This document shows positions 25,886 through 37,800 of a DNA stretch of 64,000 nucleotides, piece by piece (the first letter of the stretch is position 1; each line of letters begins with the position of its first letter). Source of the stretch: Isoperla grammatica (Eukaryota; Arthropoda; Insecta; Plecoptera; Perlodidae); contig OX246738.1 of assembly GCA_945910005.1 (NCBI GenBank), forward strand, positions 26,947,303 to 27,011,302. The letters run 5' to 3'. Position numbers and translations under genes: made by a program. The notes beneath the pieces were generated by a model. That model was not told the DNA's origin. It did not search any database and saw only the letters and a list, made by a program, of their open reading frames with translations.

Positions 25886-28800
25886 TCCATAATATACATA
25901 TTTTTGTTTCACTTCTTACATCAAATTACAATGTGGACTAACTTGAGATGCAATATTATCAGAGACAATTATATACAATTTATTTGATATGTTATAACTT
26001 GCTTATTTCAGTACTGATATTAAAGATGACATATTTTAATAATTTATTTTCAAAATGTTGTAAACTTCATAAAAAATTTCCTACATTTAGTTCCTGCAAT
26101 TATTCTATTTTTTTAAATCAATCAATTTTATGTATGTAGACCTATTTCATTATTTACTGAACGTACGTGATCTTTCTGTTGATTAATTAATTCTATATCA
26201 ATTCACACATATTACAGGTTGCTCAACAAAAACAGCATTGGTCATGTCAAGTCAGACGGTCTGTTTGGTCGGCTGCACAATCTCCAGAAATTAGATCTCA
26301 GCCACAACCAAATAACTGGAATTGAGGATAATGCTTTCGAAGGCGCCAATGAACTGGCACACTTGTGAGTATCAAATATCTTTATCTACAACTTTTATCT
26401 GTGGTATGTGTAGGGATGTCAAATGATATCTTCTTCTTAAATGCCCACATTTGGCTATTATGCTGTCATGCTGGATCTTGTCAACCAGTAGAGACATGCT
26501 TCTTTTTTCATCCTCTTCATGCCGATGAATGAAATGATAGCCTATGATCGAAATTCCATATCAATAATCTGTATTTTTCTATCTGTTAAACTGTAAAGTA
26601 ATGTTTTTTTGCAGGCTCCTCAGTGGCAATAAAATAAAAGAAATTCACAACAAAATGTTCATGGGTCTTTTGAATCTGAAGACCTTGTCACTGAAAGACA
26701 ATCGGATAACTTGTGTAATGCCGGGCTCTTTCGATCATTTCTCTTCACTGCGCAACTTGTAAGTACATTATGCACATTTCATAAATTATCCTGATAATAA
26801 TGCCGTTATCCACTTTATGCATGGCTAAAAAAATATTGTGCCCGTGATGCTCGGGGCATGTCAAAATAGTGGTTGGTTTAGTAAAATTACAAAAATGTAG
26901 GTTTCTTCCAGACAATTTACAATTTTTATGTATTATGCCTTTGCCGCCTATAACTATTATCTTTTGTTCCACGGTCACAATTTCCAATGACTTTGGTGTA
27001 ATTATAACAGAAACACTATAACAACCAATTTTATGGCATGCTTCAGTTTTAAAAAAAAAAAGTGAGCTGGACTAGAAAAGAAAAATGGGAATGTAAGTTT
27101 TACATCTAGGCATGTTAAATTGTCTATAACATGCCCAGCTGGGCAGGTGCTATTTTATAAAATGTTTGAGCCCTGCCTTATACCGACCACATAATGGAAT
27201 TGAACCACTGTTTCCAGGTCTATTGAAGGAAATCCCTTCCATTGCAACTGCCATCTGGCTTGGTTTGCCGAGTGGCTACGGACACGAGAGTTTGGTACCG
27301 GGTCACCCCACTGTGGTGCGCCACTGCTCGTTAAGGGGATGTCTATCAAGGACGTGCCTCAAGATGAGTTCAAGTGCACTAGTAAGTAATCTTTACAATT
27401 CAATCATTTGTAGGGAAAGAATTACAGAACAAAAATGCGACTTTGTAATGGACATCATTTTGTCAAAATTATTATCTGTAGAAATATAGCAGGATTTTTT
27501 TAAGCCATCAGTCAATAAAATGTAAAATATGGTAGACATTTCTTCAATAGGTACTATATATTTGTTGCAAAGTTAACTTAAAGTTTAATTGTTTACCTGT
27601 GGTTATGATGGGGTACCCAAAATTAACTGCAATCGCGTTATGGAGTACGGAGCTTCCTTAGTACGTGGTTCTCCCGCTAGGAGAGCATAAAGCCACTCCT
27701 CCCGAGTCTGCCAAGCGACGTCACTTAAGAAGGTTGTCTTTGGTCTTTGTGAATATTTTTGTGAAAGTTGTTTTGCCTGATCCTCATTTTTTTTTTAATA
27801 ACCGATCTTGGAAAACAATCTGTGTCGGTTTGGGACTATTCTTTCAAAGCACGGCATGCTTCCAAGTGACCCCCTTTTTGCTGAGGTGTCGGGAGCCAAA
27901 GCACAAACTTTGCAGCGAACCTTTTCATTCCCAAATCTTCCGATCTTCAGATAAAATTCGCTGAACCGAGCTGCAAATCACTCCAGACAACTTCTCGATC
28001 TCTCCAACGCACCATTATCGTCAGTAGGCCTACTATATTTATTTATCATTACACTGAATGTATAAATAAATACTACCCAATCAGTTCACATTATTGTTCG
28101 AATCACATAAATATTTCAACATACGTACAACAATGTTGCAGACAACACCGATATGGGCTGTCTAGGGGACAAATACTGCCCACCCCAGTGCGTGTGCACT
28201 GGTACGAGAGTAGAATGCAGCCGCGTACATCTAACCGAAATACCCCGCGGTATTCCTCCAGAAACCTCGGAACTGTGAGTATAGGCCTACACTGTTATAA
28301 TAATAAGACTAGTGTGGCCATTGGTCATAGGCCACTTGCACTTCACTATTCTATACATTTTGATTTTTGTTCACCACTTATTAGATAGCATAGTAAGTAC
28401 TGTAGTAGGTCTACAACGGCCAAATACAAAGAAAAATATTTACTAAAAGCAAAAATTACGTGTTTTTATCAATAAAAAATGTGAATGATTAGGAAGGGCC
28501 AAACTATTGATATTTATTTCAATCTTGAATACTACATGTATCAATAAATCTATAATTTCATTCATTCATTTATTTATTTCAAAATGCAGGTTTATCACAT
28601 ATAATAAGAACAAATCTTGCCCCCAATGGGTATAAGGTATTCACAGGCCCACCTTTAGAAGAGGAGATTACAGTTGTTTATTGAATAATGGCAGAAGGCT
28701 ACTTGGGATTTAATTTCGAAAACAGAATCTTGCGTTGTAAAAAGGTGCTTAACAGTATCTAGCATTCTTCTAATCTCTTGTATCCCTTTTCAGATATTTA

Positions 28801-31800
28801 GATGTCAATGAAATCCAAACTATCCATGTGGACCGGATAAGTCATCTTAAGGCACTCACAAGGCTGTAAGTTACTGTTTCTGTTTACATTAACAATACTG
28901 GGGTTATAATGGAATCCAAGTATATTTGCAAGAAGTAGATAAATGATTTCTGTGGAACCTATAAGAACTATAGTCAAATTATATTTAAGAAGCAAAGTGA
29001 ATTTAGAACTACAGGTCGCTCAAAGATGGAAATTATTGTCATTTAGTCTAGGAATGAATTTTTAGTCTCAAGAGTAGGCCCTATTATTGAGACTAAAAAT
29101 ACATACCTGGACCAAATGGCAATAATTTCCATCTTTGAGCGACCTGTAGTTCTAAATTCACTTTGCTTCTTAAATATAATTTGACTTTAAATAATACTTA
29201 CTAAGAAAAGCTTACACTAACTATTAAGTATTAATATTATTATGAAAACAGAAAGAGGACTCATTTATTTTACTTAGTGCTGTATCTTTGTCCTTATTTA
29301 TTACAATTTGTGTATTTAATATTCATATACGTATGAATTCTGTTTGACCTGAAACAGTGGCAAAGTATTTACACATACATATCATATTACTTCTATAATA
29401 GTGTTTATCACTTAATATATAAGTATTTGGTTGTATCCAAATCACATTACACCCAGTTGTGTGGAGACAACTTAACTTGAGGGAGATAATGATACATATT
29501 TGTAATTTATTTCAGAGATTTGAGCAACAACCAGCTAACAGTGCTCTCCAACTTCACCTTTGCCAACCTTACAAAACTTTCCTCTTTGTAAGTATTTTGC
29601 TCAGAGTCAATACTACTAAATATTACATAGATGATTATGATAGTGGTTTTCAAGCAAAAATAAAGAGGGTCTACTTTCAAATCAAATGGAACTTATTTGG
29701 ACTTCTAGGGGACAAATGAATCAAATAATTGAAATATACATATTTGTTTTTGTATGACATTAGAAGTGAAGACGTAATAATGCAAAAAAAAAGGGAAACT
29801 TTTTTTTAGGCATCCAATCCATCCATAAAAATCAATGTGTTGAATTTGATAGAATGCCTATTGGCTGGGTTAGTGATATGGTGGGGGAAAGAAGAAAAGG
29901 GAACCTACAGCTTGCTTGAAAAGTGATGGTTGGCTGCGTGAGGTGCAGAATACGTACCCGTATACAGACAAATGTCGAACGCTATGGCCTTGGCCATCAT
30001 ATGAGGATTCATGCCCAAGATAAATCTTTGAGAAGACTACATATTAACTCGTAATTAATGTTTGTTTTTTTAAATCACTTGCTGTGTGTTAGCATTGTTC
30101 TCCTAATACAATCTTTGTGTTTTACAGGATCGTCAGTTATAATAAGTTACAGTGTATTCAACGAGATGCTCTTACTGGTCTCAAACTTCTCAGGGTTATG
30201 TAAGTAAAAAAAAAACAAAAAACATTCACATCCCAATACGTAGGCCTACATAAATTAAACCAGATCAATTTAAATTATTCTTCTGTCCCAACCTTTCTTA
30301 TTAGGAATGTCAACCAATTTGATTACTAATTTCTGATCGATATCAATTACCAAGATATCGACTCAAATCCTTTCGATTAATCAACATTTTCTACATAAAA
30401 AACTATTTGACCTCGCCAGTTCAATTTTTATTCAGTTGGGTTGCTCATGGAAGGCTCAAATATTTTTTGTATTTTACAGTAAATGAAACTAGACTGCTAT
30501 CCTTTTGTCAGAATTATTCTCATTACCATGTACAGAAGGGCAATATGGAAGTGATAAAAGATTTGAGTGCAATGTGCAGTAGTATTTTGTTGGCTTTCTA
30601 GTCATGAAATCAGTTCTTGTATTTAAGGTTTCTGTTCCTGGGAAATTAAATATATAATCAGCATGAAAAGCTCTACCATATACTGTATTTATATTTAAAG
30701 TAGCTAGTAGCTATTACAAAATACAAGTTAATTACAAAACATGATTTATTATTAATTACAGATCACTACATGGTAATGATATTTCCATGATCCCAGATGG
30801 AACTTTTAGGGATTTGCAATCAATTACACATTTGTAAGTATACTGATATTCAAACCATTCTTTACTTTCAAGAACATTTTCAAAAAATCTTTAGCTGCAA
30901 ATAAAATAACAACAGACTTACTGCTTTGCAGAGCGCTTGGTGCAAATCCGCTGTACTGCGATTGCTCTATGAAATGGTTGGCCGACTGGGTGAAGCGTGA
31001 CTATGTTGAACCGGGCATTGCGCGTTGCGCTGAGCCTAATTCCATGAAAGATAAACTTCTTCTCACATCGCCATCTTCAGCATTTCAATGCAAAGGTAAG
31101 TCCATAGGATAGGGGTGAATACCTATGTGTAGGTCCACGTAAGACTTGGTTCATGTTTTTAATTTTCCTTATCCTTGATTTGTATTTTATAAAATTAACA
31201 TAAGCGTCACTTCAATGTTATTCCTTCATTGTAATGTAATGTATATTATTTCTATACTATTGGCCCAGTGTTTAAATTGATGTTTATTGGGGAAACACTC
31301 TCGTGGGTGGATTTGTTGTGAAATCTAAAAATTAAAAAACCAACCCGAACTGTGAATCGAACCCAGGTCTCCCACTTGCTGGGTGGGCGCCTTTTCCCCT
31401 TGACCCCCTAGGGTGTTAATGAAAACCTGATTTGATCGATTACCAGGGGAGGGGGGTTGATTTTTAATTTCTGGATTTCACAACAAATGTCTCGGTGTTA
31501 TTTTGTAGTAATGTAGCCATGTATTTTTAGGCCGTGTTGGTTTCGATATCTTGGCTAAGTGTGACGCCTGCTTCACGTTCCCTTGCTCCAACAAGGGCCA
31601 GTGCGAGGTTCGCCCCAACAGGCAATACGCATGTCGTTGTGCACCTGGATTCCATGGTCAGCACTGTGAGCACATGATTGACGCTTGCTTTGGCAACCCC
31701 TGTCGAAATGCAGGCACTTGCAAGGTTCTTGAAGAGGGCCGTTTCAGGTACTGGCATGTTATCCAAATAATCAAGTATACAAGCACTACACATTATAGCA

Positions 31801-34800
31801 TTAATTATTGTATTCGCAAATATTCTGTGGACGTACCCTTTTCCATTGAATGTTAGCAGATTTGCTGCCCAAATGGTGAATGCAGTCCGCAACTTTAACA
31901 CACTAGACTCTTTTTTTTTAATGTAACCTTGAATGGTAAAATTACAACAGTTGAAAGGACCTTTGCATTTTTTAAAGTTGCATTACAGTACGCGTTTCAG
32001 ATCCCCGAGTTGAAACTACAATAAATGCGACCATATTTAGCCTATTTAAAAATTTCTTTTTTACTTGGGACTGGCATTAATATACTTTTTGTAACTGATA
32101 CTATTAAACTAAGTGCTTGGTTTAACAAAAAATCGTGCGCGTGTTGCCTATTAAATGAAAAATTCTAAGAGAGTATTTCTTACCATGTATACCTGTTACC
32201 AATGTCAATGTGTTGTTTCTGTGTCTTGTTCAGCTGTCACTGTGCTGCTGGATTTACGGGCGACCACTGCCAGACAAACATCGACGACTGTGTAAACAAC
32301 AAGTGCGAGAACAATGCCACATGTGTGGACTTAGTGCAAGCGTACCAATGCCGTTGCCAAGCGGGATTCATGGGTACGCATTGAGTGCTATCTATCTGCC
32401 GTATAGCTTATAGTATGTTAATAATTGTTCACTTCAATCATACTTATTTTATTACCATTCTAAAATATATTCAAACTTTAACTGGCTCAGGACTCATTAT
32501 TTTCTGAATTATTTAGAATCAGTAAAAACAGTGGCTCATAGATAGTCTATTTTTCACTAAATTAGGTGTCTGCCACAAGGTGGAAATACAAAAAAAGAAA
32601 ATTCAAAAAGAAAAATTCTTAAAAATATTTTTTTATTTTCCTATTGCTGGTCGGTCTTGAGCTTCAAACCATACAAGTGCTGCCACCTGTGCATAAATGT
32701 GTTAACTTGAAGTGTATTTAGCTGGTCGCACGCACATAAACCGGGTAACGACAATAACACGGGTTATGGTCGCAACCACTCTATTGTAGGAATCTTTATA
32801 TTAGCCAAAAATGAAAACGTCTTCTTTTCTGCGTGTTACAGGCGAGTACTGCGAGTCAAAGATCCCATTCTGTACCAAGGAGTACAATCCTTGTCGGAAC
32901 GGAGCTCGCTGCGTAGACCACTTTACGCACTATACTTGTGAGTGCCTCGTTGGTTTTAGTGGAGAGAATTGCACCATTAATGCTGACGACTGCCTCAACA
33001 ACATGTGTCAGGTAATACAGTAGTTATGTAATAGAGACATTATTAAAAAGCCTAATTAAATGTTTACATTGATGCAACCCTTCAAAATTGTACTCGCTAG
33101 CTCGCAACTTACGAGTGACTTTTGATAGGTTGCTAGTTAACTTTGTTATATCTCAAAGTACCATTTTGCCCATTTTTCATAGCCTCATAGGCTATGCAAT
33201 ATTGACTTTCGTTTTATTGTTGTTTATGACAAGATATTACCTCAAAAAGCGTTTTAGACCATCAAACATAGGCCCTAATGCAGGAATAAAAACGTTTTCC
33301 CCGGACTGCGAAATTGCCTCCGATGGCCGGGGCAGAGCCCCTGACCCCAGCCAGCTATGTGACCCACCACTTTGTGAGAACAAAGTAAACAATGCGAGTG
33401 GACATCAGTACAGTGGATTTGTGGAGGGTTGCATTAATGTGCATTGCATGAAAGAGAGGATGCCAATAGCTTCACTTAGTATAGTGATGATGAGTGAGTG
33501 AGTGTAGATGATGAAAGATACGACATAACAAATCTAATGTGTTTGTCTGTCGTGACTTACCATCACTGCCCTATAAGAACAGCTGTTGCCTCCCCTTATC
33601 TCTCGTGATATTCTCATTGCCCAGTCTTTTGGGTATCTCCTCAATGTATATGTATGGGTAATTACTAATTATATATGGCTGAATGTAGATCGTACTACTA
33701 CAACTACAATAATGGCATAGAGTACCAGGAAGCTTATTTATATACACACTACCAGTACTGTCACATGGCATATAATCAATTCCTTATTTAGTATGTTTGC
33801 AGCTTAGATTAATTAAAAAAAAAAAAAAAGTATTAGTGATTTGCAAAAAAAAAATGTAGATTGAGTCCAGAGTAAAAACAGTGTAATTTATATTAATTGC
33901 AGAATGGGGCTACTTGCGTTGATGGCGTTAACGACTACGTATGCAAGTGTACCGACGACTTCTCCGGCAAGTTCTGTGAGATTGCACCGATGGTGGCGAT
34001 GCTCTACCCCCAGACCTCTCCGTGTCAACATCACGAGTGCAAGAACGGAATCTGCTTCCAGCCGATGGGCTCCAATGAGTATGTCTGCAAATGTGCACCT
34101 GGATATTCAGGTTAGTTTATCAAATTATTCTTTATAAAGTCTTTATAATTTAGTTCGAATTTTGGATATTTTTTTTATTAGTTTTTTATTTGGAGTGACA
34201 TGCAAAATATTCTACAATTGGTAAAAAAATCAATGTAATACTGTTGATTGTTGATTCATAAATCATATTGTTGTATTCTATATTCATGCAACTTCTTTTT
34301 TTCTTGTCTGAGTGGAAAGTTACTATGCACTACTATAAATAAAATAATTCTCTCATATCCAGAAAATTGAATAAAACAAGAATCTATATTTGCAGAACAA
34401 GAATAATTGGAGAGTTGTTAAACAACATAATATATACTACTATTATCCCTTGTTAATATTCAATTGTATTAATTATTCTGAATGTCTTATTTAGGTAAGA
34501 GGTGCGAGTACTTGACAAGTATAAGTTTCATCCACAACAACTCTTATGTTGAACTGGAACCTTTGCGTACAAAGCCCGAAGCTAACGTAACGGTTGTCTT
34601 CTCAACGGAGCAAGAGAACGGTATTCTTATCTACGATGGACAGGGAGAACACTTAGCTGTAGAGCTTTTCCACGGACGCATTCGAATCAGCTATGACGTA
34701 GGAAACTATCCCACATCCACCATGTACAGGTGAGAACTTGCTGAACTCATTGAGGTTGTAGAGTTGTACCAATTTATGTACGTACCAAAATATATAAAAT

Positions 34801-37800
34801 TATGTAAAAGATTTTCATTGTTAATTTAAACATTTTGTTGATATTATGTATTTAGTTTTTGTTGATTTGTAATGATTTATCCATTAAAATTAGATTTATC
34901 TGTTGATGCTAAACAAAAGAAAGTTGTATAGTTATCTATAAGTTTTTCTGCGCACATTTTTGATATTTCATAAATTAAATATATACAACTCTAGTAATGC
35001 TAAAACAAGTAATTTTTAACCACAGCCAAGTTTCTGCCGCTAAGTGCGTGTCGTATCAGATAGATCTACTAGTTAGTAGTTAGTATATGGTAGGAGAGGC
35101 CAAATGCCTAGATATGCTTGGTGGGGGTAAAGTTGATAGGGAACCCAACAGCTTACCTGGTTGGTAATCGCAGGGGTCTTGAAGAAAATAGATGAAAAAA
35201 AACAAAAAAAATGTCGTTTGTGTTTTAACTTTTTCTATGTATCTATTTATTTTCTTCAAGATCCCTGCAATCACCAACCAGGTAAGCTGCTGGGTTCTCT
35301 ATCAAGATATACTAGTTTACTAACTACTTACATTGGCTCTTAAATTAAATTACTCATGCATAAGCAATTAGGAAACTTTATTAACTTTATTGAAGGTATT
35401 TTATGCATTATGTGAAAACTGTAGATGGAAAGTAATTGGCTTTGTTTGCGTCCAGCTTTGAAATGGTTGCGGACGGCAAGTACCATGTGGCCGAGCTACT
35501 TGCCATTAAGAAGAACTTCACGCTTCGAGTAGACGGAGGCATGGCGCGCAGTATTATCAACGAGGGAGAAAGAGACTATCTGAAGCTTACTACTTCACTG
35601 TTCATTGGTGGACTTCCTTCTAGCGTGGCCCAAATGGCAGCTAGCCAGTGGCACCTGCGCAACCTCACTAGCTTCAAGGGTATGACCGTTGCAAACATTA
35701 CTTCTTATGTAGAAACTACTGTGCACTGCTATTACTACTACAATTGGGCTTTATATTAACTAGTTTTGAAACTCGTAAATAGTATATCATACAACCGTTT
35801 GGCATATGTACATTAAACTGTACTGCTTAGGTGCTTATTTTTAATCTTCATGCTGATCCTTTAAAGTGGATCAGCGGTAACGCGTAGTACAGGGCTACTG
35901 CCAACTGTGGAGATCGTTAGTGGGATCACAAAATCACACTACATTACTACGCACTCAAAATTTCAGTTTGAAATTCAGTTGCAGTTTTTACTGTGTTGTT
36001 ACGTAAATAATCTCTGCATTCATCATGAGATCGGATTCACGAAGTCTGGTTGTATTAGTCAAAAGAAATTTCTTGCTTGTTGATTGTTGCGTAACTTTAT
36101 TTCACTTTCAGTGAGTTACAATTTTCCATATTTTATATTGAATTACAAACCAAAAATGTAGTTAAATTGCCACTTTGGAATCTGTTATCAGATTTGTGCA
36201 CACTGTAGCATTTAAATTATTATCACTAGGGGTGCACAAAAATAAAATTAAAATTATTGAGAATCAAAAAGATGAATGCATTATTGATCGATAATATCCA
36301 AACGATAATAAATTTACAAACATGAAGCAATATTTTACAGATTCCTTTTAATTATGTTACCTAACAGAGCGCATAACAACGTATAGCAACATTCTTTGGA
36401 CACATCTGACGTGACACTGTTAAAAGTAATCACATATGAGGCTCGAAGCTCACTATTTTGGTGGTAGGACCTACTGTATTTTGAGTTCGTATTTCTAGAA
36501 GGACCGAGAAGAACGAAATAGTGCATTACGCACATGCTTTTTTAAAAAACAAACCATTCAATAATATTTTCATTGTCGATTATCGATTTGTTATTAAATA
36601 TCGAGTGATAATATTGCTTATCGTATGCATCCTTAATTATCATCCTGTATATAGATTTATTTAATATGTAAATTAATCTCAAGCTTCTAATGTATCTGAG
36701 TCACTGGCCTCTATGTGCTAATGTATCACTTGCATATTTTATTTTCAGGTTGTATGAAAGAGCTCTGGATTAACCACAAGCAGGTTGACTTTGTCAATGC
36801 CGCTCACCAACAGAAGGTGACTCCGGGATGCTCGATGCTACAGGACGAGGAACAGATGGAAGAAGACCGTCAAGAGAACACGCGACAGGTGTTTGCGATA
36901 GAGGACTCGGAACCTGCCGACGTGTGTGCCAATAACAAGTGTCGGCATGGCAGCAAGTGTGTGTCGGGACCGAGACGCGGGGAGTACAGTTGTCGATGTC
37001 GGCCTGGCTGGGATGGCAAGTTCTGTAACCAAGGTAGGTTGGAAATAGGAATTACTTCAGCTACCCGAAAACCGGATCGGAACCAGTTAATTCTATTGCG
37101 ATCCGGACATGATTAAAAAATCAAAAGCAGCCGTATCCAATCCGTTTTATCATATTGTAGCTAAAATTACATACAACGATGCATCTATTATACATTATAC
37201 ATTTTAGTATAAAAATGAATGTCCATAATGTCCAGAAAGTATACTACAAAATTATGTCCAACCAGTACTGCGGTACAGTTTTTGTCAATTTTCTCAAAAC
37301 TAATGTAAGTGGACATTGTCGCTTTTGAATTTAGGCAACTCGTATATTTTAACCGATTTGTATTAGGCCTACATTAGAATATAGTGATACATTAAATTTT
37401 GGGTCACTAATCACAAACCACTAATAATAATACCCAGTCAACATCATTTAAAAAAATGCTATACACTTTAATGTAATGTATACGGTTTAGATGAGAAAAT
37501 AAAGTTACATTCTATTCTTTTCTAATTTCTAAAACATAAAAATCGTTATAGATTATATTAATTATAATCATATCCTACTAGATAGTTTTGCTATAATTTT
37601 GTATATACGTATTGGTTTGTTTAGCAACACAATCCTGCCGAAAGGAGGCGACACGAGAGTATCTTGTCGAGAACGGCTGCCGATCACGGAAGCCAGTGAA
37701 GCTAGCCAAGTGCCAGGGAACGTGTGGTTCAAGTTGCTGTAGTGCACTGAAGACGATTGGACGCAAGGTGCGCTTCGTTTGTAATGACGGAACAAGGTAT

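Larger units (their letters stand above)
31748..34494 (+). other. slit introns among EGF exons
   Basis: Introns 31,748-32,233, 32,374-32,841, 33,012-33,902 and 34,111-34,494 show no recognised element. An open frame at 33,088-33,501 has no domain similarity and no coding-like composition. Confidence 0.5.

Noticed and set aside
26759..27217. Search for a fifth D3 LRR exon in this intron
   Set aside because: No 72-nt LRR-like segment with AG and GT borders is present; most of the intron is a dispersed repeat.
27600..28010. GC-richer block considered as a small nuclear or other structured RNA
   Set aside because: I could not match it to U1, U2, U4, U5, U6, U12 or Y RNA motifs and saw no clear stem pattern.
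33088..33501. 137-codon open frame in a slit intron
   Set aside because: It starts in intronic sequence, has no similarity to Slit EGF repeats, and the flanking exons join in frame without it.
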